A stretch of 33,081 nucleotides of DNA from Sphingomonas sp. dw_22 (GCF_018449795.1 NZ_JAAVVE010000048.1:1-33081), one strand, 5' to 3'; shown: positions 23,922 through 32,538, counted from the stretch's first letter. The notes: generated from the sequence alone by a model not told the origin. Made by a program: numbers and translations.

Positions 23922-23950
23922 GGCATAGGTTCACGTTAACAAGATTGCAA
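23922..23950 (-). promoter_or_regulatory. lacI promoter with internal palindrome
   Basis: On the - strand TTGCAA (23945-23950), 17 bp, TATGCC (23922-23927). The spacer holds GTTCACGTTAAC (23929-23940), a 10-of-12 palindrome with a central CG, typical of LacI-family operators and sharing GTT-N6-AAC with 22735-22746. GATTGCAATC (23943-23952) is a perfect palindrome over the -35. Autoregulation is plausible. Confidence 0.5.
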
Positions 23951-23976
23951 TCGGCTACGCGCCGGTGGAGAGTTGG

Positions 23977-24020
23977 TTGACCGGCCCGCTTCGTGGCCCC
24001 TATAACTGATAGCGCTACCA
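23977..24020 (+). promoter_or_regulatory. GH3 promoter with LacI-type operator
   Basis: TTGACC (23977-23982), 18-bp spacer, TATAAC (24001-24006), then the operator TGATAGCGCTACCA at 24007-24020. The operator is the exact reverse complement of the xylX operator and covers the probable transcription start, a classic position for repression. Confidence 0.85.
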
Positions 24021-24067
24021 TAATATCGAGACGGCGCAGGGGCGCCGCGAGCCCAAAGGAGAGGATC

Positions 24068-26467
24068 TTGCGCAACTTCCGCCGCATCGCCGCGCTTGCC
24101 ATTGCCGCCACGGCACTCACCCCGCTCCTGGCGCCCGCCGCGCAGGCGCAGACCGCCGCCCGCGCCGAAAAGCCGCTCTACAAGGATGCCGCGCAGCCGA
24201 TCGAGGCGCGCGTGGACGACCTGCTCAAGCGGATGACGCTGGAGGAGAAGGCCGCGCAGATCGTCGCGATCTGGGAGCATAAGGACCGCATCCAGACGGT
24301 CGCCGGCGAGTTCGATCCCGCCAAGGCGAGCCAGGCATTCCCCAACGGGCTGGGCATGGTCTCGCGCCCTTCCGATCGCCGCGGCGTCGCCGCGCAGGCG
24401 AACGGCGCAGCCGGCGTCACCGCCAACGCCTCCAACCGCAGCCCCGAGGAAACCGCCCGCTACATCAACGCCGCGCAGAAATGGGCGGTGGAGAAAACCC
24501 GGCTCGGCATCCCGATGCTGATGCACGAGGAAGCGCTGCACGGCCTGGTCGCGCCGGGCGCCACCAGCTTCCCGCAGTCGATCGCGCTGGCCAGCACCTG
24601 GGATCCCAAGCTGCTGGAGCAGGTCTTCTCGGTGGCCGCGCGCGAGGCCCGCGCGCGCGGCGCCAATCTGGTGCTGGCGCCGGTAGTCGATGTCGCCCGC
24701 GATCCGCGCTGGGGCCGGATCGAGGAGACCTATGGCGAAGACCCATATCTCGTCTCCGAAATGGGGCTGGCGGCGATCCGCGGCTTCCAGGGCACCACGC
24801 TGCCGCTCGCCAAGGACAAGGTGTTCGTCACCCTCAAGCACATGACCGGCCATGGCCAGCCCGAGAACGGCACCAATGTCGGCCCCGCCTCGCTGGGCGA
24901 GCGGACGCTGCGCGAGGATTTCTTCCCGCCCTTCGAAAAGGCGGTGAAGACGCTGCCGGTGCTGTCGGTGATGGCCAGCTACAACGAGATCGACGGCATC
25001 CCGAGCCATGCCAACAAATGGCTGCTGACCGACGTGCTGCGCGGCGAATGGGGTTTCCAGGGCGCGGTGGTGAGCGATTATTTCGCGATCCGCGAGCTCG
25101 TGACGCGCCACAAGATGTTCAAGGACGTCAAGGATGCCGGCGCCCGCGCGATCGATGCCGGGGTCGATGTCGAGACGCCGGACGGCGAGGGCTATGACCG
25201 GCTGCTCGATCTGGTCCGCGAAGGCCGCGTGACCCAGGGCCAGATCGACAATGCCGTGCGCCGCGTGCTTCGCATGAAGTTCGAAGGCGGGCTGTTCGAA
25301 AATCCCTATGCCGATCTCAAGGCCGCGGCGAAGAAGACCAATGCGCCCGACGCGATCGCGCTGGCCCGCCAGGCGGCGCGGGAATCGGTGGTGCTGCTCA
25401 AGAACGGCGAGGGCCTGCTGCCGCTAGACGCGGCCGGGATCAAGCGGATGGCCGTGATCGGCACCCACGCCAAGGACACGCCGATCGGCGGCTATTCGGA
25501 CGTGCCCAACCATGTCGTCAGCGTGCTTGAGGGCATGCAGACCGAGGGCAAGGGCAAGTTCCAGGTCGATTATGCCGAGGGCGTACGCATCACCGAGGGC
25601 CGCGTCTGGGCGCAGGACGCCGTCACGCTGACTCCCGCCGCGACCAACGACAAGCTGCGCGCCGAGGCGATCGAAACCGCGAAGAATGCCGATGTCGTCG
25701 TGATGGTGCTGGGCGGCAACGAGGCGCTGAGCCGCGAAGCATGGGCGGACGGCCATCTGGGCGACAGCGAGACCCTCGATCTGGTCGGCCCACAGGACGA
25801 GCTGGCGAAGGCGATCTTCGCGCTCGGCAAGCCGGTGGTGGTGATCCTGCTCAACGGCCGCCCCTATTCGGTCAATTACCTCGCCGAGAAGGCCCCGGCG
25901 CTGATCGAGGGCTGGTATCTGGGCGAGCAGACCGGCAACGCGCTCGCCGACGTGATCTTCGGCCGCGCCAATCCGGGCGGCAAGCTGCCCGTATCGATCG
26001 CGCGCAATGTCGGGCAGCTCCCGATCTACTACAACAGGAAGCCCTCGGCCCGCCGCGGCTATCTGTTCGGCGACACGAGCCCGCTCTATCCGTTCGGTTA
26101 CGGGCTCAGCTACACCAGCTTCGACATCGCGGCGCCGGTGCTGGCGACAAGCGCGATCGGCATCGACGACAATGTGAAGGTCAATGTCGACGTGACCAAC
26201 ACCGGCAAGCGCGCCGGCGACGAAGTGGTGCAGCTCTACGTCCATGACGACGAGGCTTCGGTGACGCGGCCGGTGATCGAGCTGAAGCGCTTCCAGCGCG
26301 TCACGCTCCAGCCGGGCGAGAAGAAGACGGTGACGTTCGAGCTCAAGCCCGAGGATCTCGCGCTCTACAACGTCAAGATGAAGCGCGTGGTCGAGCCGGG
26401 GACGTTCACCATCTCCTCGGGGCCGGATTCGGCGACGCTCAAGAGCACCACGCTCACGGTGAAGTGA
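24068..26467 (+). CDS. Secreted GH3 beta-xylosidase/beta-glucosidase
   Basis: 799 aa. The start is the TTG at 24068, six bases after AAGGAG; it opens with a Sec signal peptide (MRNFRRIAALAIAATALTPL, cleaved after AQA near residue 27). An in-frame ATG at 23993 lies upstream of the -10 and is excluded. GH3 N-domain ~40-390 with LMHEEALHG, WGRIEETYGEDPYL, LKHMTGHG and the nucleophile Asp337 in GAVVSDYF; C-domain ~400-640; fibronectin-III-like end ~700-790 (DNVKVNVDVTNTGKRAGDEVVQLYV). Xylosidase activity is inferred from the xylan locus and the XylX-type operator; beta-glucosidase remains possible. Confidence 0.9.
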   Translation: MRNFRRIAALAIAATALTPLLAPAAQAQTAARAEKPLYKDAAQPIEARVDDLLKRMTLEEKAAQIVAIWEHKDRIQTVAGEFDPAKASQAFPNGLGMVSRPSDRRGVAAQANGAAGVTANASNRSPEETARYINAAQKWAVEKTRLGIPMLMHEEALHGLVAPGATSFPQSIALASTWDPKLLEQVFSVAAREARARGANLVLAPVVDVARDPRWGRIEETYGEDPYLVSEMGLAAIRGFQGTTLPLAKDKVFVTLKHMTGHGQPENGTNVGPASLGERTLREDFFPPFEKAVKTLPVLSVMASYNEIDGIPSHANKWLLTDVLRGEWGFQGAVVSDYFAIRELVTRHKMFKDVKDAGARAIDAGVDVETPDGEGYDRLLDLVREGRVTQGQIDNAVRRVLRMKFEGGLFENPYADLKAAAKKTNAPDAIALARQAARESVVLLKNGEGLLPLDAAGIKRMAVIGTHAKDTPIGGYSDVPNHVVSVLEGMQTEGKGKFQVDYAEGVRITEGRVWAQDAVTLTPAATNDKLRAEAIETAKNADVVVMVLGGNEALSREAWADGHLGDSETLDLVGPQDELAKAIFALGKPVVVILLNGRPYSVNYLAEKAPALIEGWYLGEQTGNALADVIFGRANPGGKLPVSIARNVGQLPIYYNRKPSARRGYLFGDTSPLYPFGYGLSYTSFDIAAPVLATSAIGIDDNVKVNVDVTNTGKRAGDEVVQLYVHDDEASVTRPVIELKRFQRVTLQPGEKKTVTFELKPEDLALYNVKMKRVVEPGTFTISSGPDSATLKSTTLTVK

Positions 26468-26592
26468 TGCCGCGGAGCGTCGCGGCCACCGCCGCGACGC
26501 TCATGCAGGCAAATATCCAAACGACGCCAGTCACACCCCGGCAACACAATGGACACCCCCGCGGCATAGCCCAAGGCTCCAGCAGGTGCCCG

Positions 26593-27612
26593 ATGCCGCC
26601 GCCCAAGCCCAGTCCGCTTCCCGAGATCGCCGCGATCGACGCGCGCAGCTTCCGCGAGGAAATCGCGTGCGGCTATGCCCCGGTGGTGATCCGCGGGCTG
26701 GTGCGCGACTGGCCGCTGGTGCGGGCCGCCAATGCCTCTGCGCAGGCCGGGCGCGACTATCTGCTGCAATTCGATTCCGGCGCGCGAGCCGAAATCTTCG
26801 TCGGCCCGCAGGCGATGAAAGGCCGCTTCTTCTACGCCCCCGACATGCGCGGCTTCAATTTCGAGCGGCAGCAGGGGAGCTTCGCCGAGACCTTGCGCTA
26901 TCTCGCCGAGCTGGCGGATCGCGACGATGCCCCACACCTCTATGCCGGGGCCGTCGAGACCGGCAATGCCCTGCCCGGCTTCGCCGAGGCCGATCCGCTG
27001 CCCCTGGTCGAGGGTCTCGGCGCGGTGCGGCGCGTGTGGATCGGCAACCGATCGATCGTCAGCGCGCATTTCGACAGTTCGGACAATGTCGCCTGCGTCG
27101 CGGCCGGACGGCGCCGCTTCACGCTGTTCCCGCCCGATCAGGCCGCCAACCTCTATATCGGCCCGATCGACAACACGATGGCGGGCCAGCCGACCAGCCT
27201 GATCGATTTCGCCGAGCCCGATTTCGATCGCTTCCCGCGCTTCCGTGAGGCGCTGGCGGCGGCGCAGACGGCCGAGTTGGAGCCCGGCGACGCGATCTAC
27301 ATTCCCGCCTTGTGGTGGCATCATGTCGAGGCGCTTTCCGCCTTCAACATCCTGGTCAATTTCTGGTGGGCGGATTCGCCGGACCAGGATGCCCGGTTCG
27401 AGGCGATGGTCTACGCCATATTGGCGATCAGCCATTTGCCGCCCGAGCGCCGCCAGGGCTGGTCCGCGCTGTTCGACCATTATGTATTCAAGCGCCACGG
27501 CGAGCCCGCCGCGCACCTGCCGCCCGAGCATCACGGCCCGCTGGGCAAGCCGACGCCGCGGCTCCGCCACTATGTGAAGACGTTCCTCGCGCGCGGGCTG
27601 CAACGGCCTTAG
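26593..27612 (+). CDS. Cupin-8/JmjC-like Fe(II)/2-oxoglutarate oxygenase
   Basis: 339 aa from ATG 26593 with AGG upstream. Starts overlapping the GH3 stop (GTG 26464, ATG 26467) would add ~42 residues that look unlike the family. Iron ligands: His159 and Asp161 (SAHFDSSDNVACVAAGRRRFTLFPP) and a distal His243/244 (AIYIPALWWHHVEAL), the pattern of FIH-like hydroxylases; VVIRGLVRDWPLVRA near residue 31 is the usual opening. Substrate unknown; relatives often lie beside TonB-receptor or glycan-use genes in sphingomonads and Caulobacter. It follows GH3 by 125 bp and is probably co-induced by xylan sugars. Confidence 0.85.
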   Translation: MPPPKPSPLPEIAAIDARSFREEIACGYAPVVIRGLVRDWPLVRAANASAQAGRDYLLQFDSGARAEIFVGPQAMKGRFFYAPDMRGFNFERQQGSFAETLRYLAELADRDDAPHLYAGAVETGNALPGFAEADPLPLVEGLGAVRRVWIGNRSIVSAHFDSSDNVACVAAGRRRFTLFPPDQAANLYIGPIDNTMAGQPTSLIDFAEPDFDRFPRFREALAAAQTAELEPGDAIYIPALWWHHVEALSAFNILVNFWWADSPDQDARFEAMVYAILAISHLPPERRQGWSALFDHYVFKRHGEPAAHLPPEHHGPLGKPTPRLRHYVKTFLARGLQRP

Positions 27613-27646
27613 CGCGGATCGATCTCCGGCATCCGTGCCCACCATC

Positions 27647-27753
27647 CGTCACCCCGGCCTTGTGCCGGGGTCCACCGGGATGCTGGGAGAGAGGCTGGAA
27701 GCGTGAGGGCTCGTGTGCGGATGAGTGGACCCCGGCACAAGGCCGGGGTGACG
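27647..27753. repeat. Extragenic palindrome with perfect 29-bp arms
   Basis: Arms 27647-27675 and 27725-27753 are perfect inverted copies 49 bp apart. Each also folds on itself through CCCCGGC and GCCGGGG. It lies between the convergent cupin and GH67 genes and may help to end both transcripts. The decayed element at 16166-16250 shares arm and spacer. Confidence 0.9.
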
Positions 27754-27786
27754 ATGGGCTTTGGCGACTACCCTCCCTACTCCCCC

Positions 27787-29943
27787 CTACTCACCCCTAC
27801 CCGGCGCATAGGGGGTGCGGATCGCCTTGTACCAGTCGAGGTCGTGCGGCGGCGCGGCATGGCCGGCGGGGAGCGGACGCTTCGAGACCGACTGGAAATA
27901 GGCGATCGAGGCATCGCGCCACCAGGTCGCCTCCCTGTGCTGGATCGCCAGGAAATCACGCACTTCCTCCCAGCGGCGCTGGTCGATCCGGCCCTTGAAG
28001 GCGTCCCATTGCACCTGCATCGCCGCGACCTCGTCCACGCCGCGATCGTAGCGGGAGACGAGTTCGTCCCACAAAGTGCGCCCCGAACGCATGCGATAGT
28101 CCCAGGGCACATGGTGGAACCACAACAGCAGCCGATCGGGCACGGTCTTGAGGTTGCCCCACTCCGCCGCGACCTGCGGCGCATATTGGGAAAGCGCGTC
28201 GCTGCCGGCCCTGGTCCGGTCGAAGCCGATGCCGTTCGCATCCGCCTTGTGGTAATAGACTGGGTTCCAATCGGGCCGCGCCAGGTCCGCGACCCAGGGG
28301 CCGGGGCCGTAATGATGCCCCGTCGCCATCAGATGCCCCAGCCCGAGCGGCGTCATGTAATCGACCACCGCCTCGCGCGAACGCATCATCATCCGCACGA
28401 TCGGCTCGGCAATGGCGGGATCGTTGCTCCAGGTGAGGTGCGCCCAATCGCGCGCCACGTCCTCCGCGCGCGACTGCGGATCCCAGGCGAAGCGGCCAAA
28501 GGCGTACCAATTGGCCTGATCGAACTGCGATCCGCTCCAGTTGAAGTCGCTGCCGATATTGGCGACCCCGGCCATGCCCGTGATCGCGTCCGCATCGACC
28601 GGCTTCTCGATGACATCGGCGACGGTCGAGCCCTTGCCGGGCCGCCAGGTGTCGGCCTCCAGCGCCTCCTCCCACATCGTGCCGAGATAGGCGAGGTGTG
28701 TCGCGAAGCCGAGATATTCTTTGGTGATCTGGAATTCCATCATCAGCGGCGTCTTGGGCATCGCGCCGAACAACGGATGGAAGGGCTCGCGCGGCTGGAA
28801 GTCGATCGCGCCGTTCTTGACCTGTACCAGCACATTGTCGCGGAACTTGCCGTCGAGCGGCTGGAATTCGGTATAGGCCTGCTTGTGCCGGTCCTCGGGG
28901 TTCTCGGCCGCATAGACGAAGGCGCGCCACATCACGATGCCGCCATGGGGGCGCAGGGCGTCCGCCAGCATGTTGGCGCCGTCGGCATGGGTGCGCTTGT
29001 AGTCGGCCGGGCCGGGCTGGCCTTCCGAATTGGCCTTGACCAGAAAGCCGCCGAAATCGGGGATGATGCGGTAGATCTCGTCCACCTTCGCCTTCCACCA
29101 GGCGATCACCGCGGGATCGAGCGGATCGGCGGTCTTGAGCCCGCCCAGCTCGATCGGGGCGGAGAAGCGCGCGCTGAGGTACACCTTGATCCCGTAAGGA
29201 CGGAACACGTCGTCCAGCGCCTTCACCTTCTCCAGCCATTCGGCGGTCAGTATCTCGGCCTTGCCGTTGACGTTGTTGGGCACCACGCCGTTGATGCCGA
29301 TCGAGGCGTTGGCGCGGGCATAATCGGTGTAGCGCGGATCCTTGTAGAGCGGCAGCTTCTGCCAGTCCCACAGCGATTGCCCGGCATAGCCGCGCTCGAC
29401 ATGGCGATCGAGATTGTCCCAATGATCGAGCACGCGGACCTGAAGCTTCGGCACGTCGATAATATCGAGCTTGTCGATCGGCTGGCCGGTCTGGATCAGC
29501 TTGAGGAAGCGGAACGTCCCGTAGAGCGCCCCGACATCGCTGTTGCCCGCGATGATGGTGACGTGGTTGCCGCCGATCGTCGCGCTGCGGATCAGATAGC
29601 CTTCCTTGCCGAGCCTGGCGAACGGCAGGTCCATGCCCTTGAGCAGCGGCGAATCCGCCCTGGTGACCAGCACCGTGCCGTCATGCATCACCGTTTCGCG
29701 CTGAACGAGAGCATAGCCGAACATCGCCTTGAAGGCGCGCTGCAGCTCGTCGGTGGCGGCGCGGATCGTGGGGCGCGCATTGGGCACCACGAAGTTGGTG
29801 AGGACCGGCCGATAGTGCGCCTTCGCCGCCGAATCGAGCGGCTGATAGCGCAGCCAAAGGTCATATCCGTCTTCGGCACATGCTTGATTCGCAACGCCAA
29901 AAACCAAAAACGCAGACAAAATAGTCAGCAATTTCCGCCACAT
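27787..29943 (-). CDS. aguA: GH67 xylan alpha-1,2-glucuronidase
   Basis: Removes (4-O-methyl)glucuronic acid from glucuronoxylo-oligosaccharides. 718 aa from ATG 29943, nine bases after GGGGAG, starting with a signal peptide (MWRKLLTILSAFLVFGVANQ, cut near ACA). Family motifs are complete: LDHWDNLDRHVERGYAG, the general acid Glu307 in GFLVKANSEGQPGP, THADGANMLADALRPHGGIVMWRAFVY, Asp381 in VKNGAIDFQPREP and Glu403 in MEFQITKEY (catalytic roles assigned by family). Divergent from manD across an operator; convergent with the cupin gene. Periplasmic location is inferred from the signal. Confidence 0.95.
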   Translation of the reverse strand: MWRKLLTILSAFLVFGVANQACAEDGYDLWLRYQPLDSAAKAHYRPVLTNFVVPNARPTIRAATDELQRAFKAMFGYALVQRETVMHDGTVLVTRADSPLLKGMDLPFARLGKEGYLIRSATIGGNHVTIIAGNSDVGALYGTFRFLKLIQTGQPIDKLDIIDVPKLQVRVLDHWDNLDRHVERGYAGQSLWDWQKLPLYKDPRYTDYARANASIGINGVVPNNVNGKAEILTAEWLEKVKALDDVFRPYGIKVYLSARFSAPIELGGLKTADPLDPAVIAWWKAKVDEIYRIIPDFGGFLVKANSEGQPGPADYKRTHADGANMLADALRPHGGIVMWRAFVYAAENPEDRHKQAYTEFQPLDGKFRDNVLVQVKNGAIDFQPREPFHPLFGAMPKTPLMMEFQITKEYLGFATHLAYLGTMWEEALEADTWRPGKGSTVADVIEKPVDADAITGMAGVANIGSDFNWSGSQFDQANWYAFGRFAWDPQSRAEDVARDWAHLTWSNDPAIAEPIVRMMMRSREAVVDYMTPLGLGHLMATGHHYGPGPWVADLARPDWNPVYYHKADANGIGFDRTRAGSDALSQYAPQVAAEWGNLKTVPDRLLLWFHHVPWDYRMRSGRTLWDELVSRYDRGVDEVAAMQVQWDAFKGRIDQRRWEEVRDFLAIQHREATWWRDASIAYFQSVSKRPLPAGHAAPPHDLDWYKAIRTPYAPGRGE

Positions 29944-29978
29944 CGGCATCCACTCCCCTGGGCAGTCGTCCGCCGCCG

Positions 29979-30018
29979 TTGACAAGGCTGTAGCAGCTTG
30001 CCCATGGTAGCGCTACCA
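29979..30018. promoter_or_regulatory. manD/GH67 divergent promoter with perfect LacI-type operator
   Basis: TTGACA (29979-29984), 18 bp, CATGGT (30003-30008), overlapped by TGGTAGCGCTACCA at 30005-30018, a perfect 14-bp palindrome. The arrangement of hexamers and operator is the same as at xylX. The site lies 62 bp upstream of the GH67 start on the other strand, so it can control both. Confidence 0.85.
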
Positions 30019-30069
30019 GATGGCGCACGGCTCGAATGCGCCGAACCAGGAGGGGCACCAGGCGCGCCG

Positions 30070-31281
30070 ATGGCCGAGATTGTTTCCGCACGCGTCATCA
30101 TCACGTGCCCGGGCCGGAATTTCGTAACGCTCCGGATCGAGACCAGCGACGGCGTCGTCGGCCTGGGCGACGCGACGCTAAACGGCCGCGAGCTGGCGGT
30201 GGCCAGCTACCTCACCGACCATGTCATCCCCTGCCTGATCGACCGCGACGCGCACCGGATCGAGGACATCTGGCAGTATCTCTACAAGGGCGCCTATTGG
30301 CGGCGCGGGCCGGTCACCATGTCGGCGATCGCCGCGGTGGACATGGCGCTGTGGGACATCAAGGGGAAGGTCGCTGGCCTCCCCGTCTATCAGCTGCTGG
30401 GCGGCGCGAGCCGTGACGGCTGCATGGTCTATGGCCATGCCAACGGCACGACGATCGAGGAGACGATCGAGGCCGCGGTCGCGCATGTCGAGCAGGGCTA
30501 CAAGGCGGTGCGGCTCCAGGCGGGCGTGCCGGGCCTCAAGGCGACCTATGGCGTCGCCAAGGCGGGCCAGCGCTATGAGCCGGCCGACGCATCGCTCCCC
30601 ACCGAGAGCCTGTGGTCGACCGAGAAATACATGCGCTCGGTGGTGCCCCTGTTCGAAAAGGCGCGCGAAGTGCTGGGCTGGGACGTGCATCTGCTCCACG
30701 ACGTCCACCACCGGCTCACTCCGATCGAGGCGGCACGGCTGGGCAAGGATCTGGAGCCGTTCCGCCTGTTCTGGCTGGAGGACGCGACCCCGGCCGAGAA
30801 CCAGGAAGCGTTCCGCCTGATCCGCCAGCACACGACCGTCCCGCTCGCGGTGGGCGAGATCTTCAATTCGATCTGGGACGCGAAGCACCTCATCGAGGCG
30901 CAGCTCATCGACTATGTCCGCGCGACGATCGTCCATGCCGGCGGGCTCACCCATGTCCGCCGCATCGCCGCGCTCGCCGATCTCTACCAGGTCCGCACCG
31001 GCTGCCACGGCGCGACCGATCTCTCGCCGGTGACGATGGCGGCGGCGCTGCACTTCGGCCTGTCGGTGCCCAATTTCGGCATCCAGGAGCTGATGCCGCA
31101 CACCGCGCTGACCGACGCGGTCTTCCCCCATGCCTATTCGTACCAGGACGGCATGATGCACCCCGGCAACAAACCCGGGCTAGGCGTGGAGATCGACGAG
31201 GAGCTGGCCGCGAAATACGAATACAAGCGCGCCTATCTGCCGGTGAATCGGCTCGAAGACGGCACGATGTTCAATTGGTAA
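30070..31281 (+). CDS. manD: D-mannonate dehydratase, enolase superfamily (ManD)
   Basis: Dehydrates D-mannonate to 2-keto-3-deoxygluconate in glucuronate breakdown. 403 aa from ATG 30070, where the family N-terminus EIVSARVIITCPGRNFVTL begins; an in-frame ATG at 29998 lies inside the promoter/operator and is excluded. Predicted metal ligands Asp211, Glu237, Glu263; acid/base Tyr160, Arg148 and the His213/His313 pair (DVHHR, GCHGATDLSP); Glu340. These are the positions known for the Novosphingobium aromaticivorans enzyme plus one. Alanine follows Gly after His313, a feature I recall from high-activity ManDs. Operon with GH10 (14-bp gap). Confidence 0.93.
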   Translation: MAEIVSARVIITCPGRNFVTLRIETSDGVVGLGDATLNGRELAVASYLTDHVIPCLIDRDAHRIEDIWQYLYKGAYWRRGPVTMSAIAAVDMALWDIKGKVAGLPVYQLLGGASRDGCMVYGHANGTTIEETIEAAVAHVEQGYKAVRLQAGVPGLKATYGVAKAGQRYEPADASLPTESLWSTEKYMRSVVPLFEKAREVLGWDVHLLHDVHHRLTPIEAARLGKDLEPFRLFWLEDATPAENQEAFRLIRQHTTVPLAVGEIFNSIWDAKHLIEAQLIDYVRATIVHAGGLTHVRRIAALADLYQVRTGCHGATDLSPVTMAAALHFGLSVPNFGIQELMPHTALTDAVFPHAYSYQDGMMHPGNKPGLGVEIDEELAAKYEYKRAYLPVNRLEDGTMFNW

Positions 31282-31295
31282 CCGGGAGTAATGGC

Positions 31296-32450
31296 ATGAC
31301 GGGATTCACGCGGCGCGACATATTGGCCTCCGCCACGGCGCTGGCCGCTTCGGGCATCGCCGCGCCCGCCTTCGCCCAGAATGGTGCGCCGGGGCTCAAC
31401 GCGCGCGCCGCGAAGAACGGCCTGCGCTTCGGCTCCTGCTTCCTGTGGGGCGAGCCCGGCATGGATACCGGCTCCTATGCCAACCCGGACTATGCCAGGC
31501 TGATCGAGCAGGACTGCGGCATCCTGGTGCCCGAAAACGAGCTCAAATGGCAGCGCACCCGCCCCACCCCGACCAGCTTCGACTTCACCCGCGCCGACGC
31601 GATGCTGGCCTGGGCGGAGGCCCGCAAGATCCCGATGCGCGGCCACACCTTGTTCTGGGCCAAGACCGAATATTTCCCGGACTGGCTGAAAACCTATGAT
31701 TTCGGCCCCAATCCTTCGAAAGAGGCCGATCGCCTCCTGACCGAGCACGTCGACACCCTCTGCCGCCGCTACGGCAACCGCATCGTCGCCTATGACGTGG
31801 TCAATGAATCGGTGGACGAGAAGACCGGCGACCTGCGCGAGTCCGTGGTCACCAAGGCGTTCGGCGGCACCCAGGCGATGCTCGACCATCTTTTCCACCT
31901 CGCGCGCGATGCCTCGCCGAACGCGCAGCTCGTGTACAACGACTATATGAGCTGGGAGCCGGAGAACGAGATCCACCGCGCCGGCATCCTCAAGCTGCTC
32001 GAAGGCTTCCGCAAGCGCGGCGTCCCCGTCGATGCGCTGGGCGTCCAGTCGCACATCAGCCTGAAAGGCGAAGGCACCGCCGGCCAGCTCGCCGCGCGGC
32101 AGGAAAAGCCCTGGCGCGAGTTCCTCGATCAGGTCGTCGCGATGGACTACAAGCTGGTCGTCACCGAGATGGACGTGAGCGACAAGGGCCTGCCCACCGA
32201 TTTCAAGCTGCGCGACGCCGCCGTCGCCGAATATGGATCGGCCTATCTGGAGATCATGCTCTCCTATCCCCAGGTCCATGACGTGCTCGTCTGGGGCCTG
32301 TGCGACAAGTTCAACTGGCTGAACAATTTCAAGCCGCGCGAGGACGGCACGATCAAGCGCGGCGTGCCCTATGACGAGCATTACCAGCCCAAGCCGCTGC
32401 GCGACGCGATCGGCAAACAGTTCGACCGGGCGCCGGCACGTTCCGCCTGA
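31296..32450 (+). CDS. GH10 endo-1,4-beta-xylanase
   Basis: Cuts the xylan backbone. 384 aa from ATG 31296, seven bases after GGGAG. The N-terminus has a Tat-type signal (FTRRDILASATALAASGIAA, cleavage near AFAQ at 28), so it is probably exported folded. GH10 barrel: VPENELKWQ (~78-86), MRGHTLFW (~114-121), acid/base Glu171 in AYDVVNES, NDYMSWE, LGVQSHIS, nucleophile Glu291 in LVVTEMDVSD, and VWGLCDKFNWL near the end. No carbohydrate-binding module. It is the second gene after manD and so shares the LacI-type operator. Confidence 0.95.
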   Translation: MTGFTRRDILASATALAASGIAAPAFAQNGAPGLNARAAKNGLRFGSCFLWGEPGMDTGSYANPDYARLIEQDCGILVPENELKWQRTRPTPTSFDFTRADAMLAWAEARKIPMRGHTLFWAKTEYFPDWLKTYDFGPNPSKEADRLLTEHVDTLCRRYGNRIVAYDVVNESVDEKTGDLRESVVTKAFGGTQAMLDHLFHLARDASPNAQLVYNDYMSWEPENEIHRAGILKLLEGFRKRGVPVDALGVQSHISLKGEGTAGQLAARQEKPWREFLDQVVAMDYKLVVTEMDVSDKGLPTDFKLRDAAVAEYGSAYLEIMLSYPQVHDVLVWGLCDKFNWLNNFKPREDGTIKRGVPYDEHYQPKPLRDAIGKQFDRAPARSA

Positions 32451-32538
32451 ACGATACGGCTGCGGTTCATAATTGCCGTGCTATAAGGCTGGTAATGGTC
32501 AAGGCCGGCAATCGGCCCATGCCGCAGGGAGCAAGGCG

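Noticed and set aside
26467..26592. Translationally coupled start of the cupin gene at TGATG 26465-26469
   Set aside because: The added ~42 residues look non-conserved and the family opening fits ATG 26593; not excluded by sequence alone.
27703..29982. A 759-codon open frame on the + strand opposite GH67
   Set aside because: It mirrors the GH67 gene, which has complete catalytic motifs and a signal peptide; the antisense product looks like a composition artefact.
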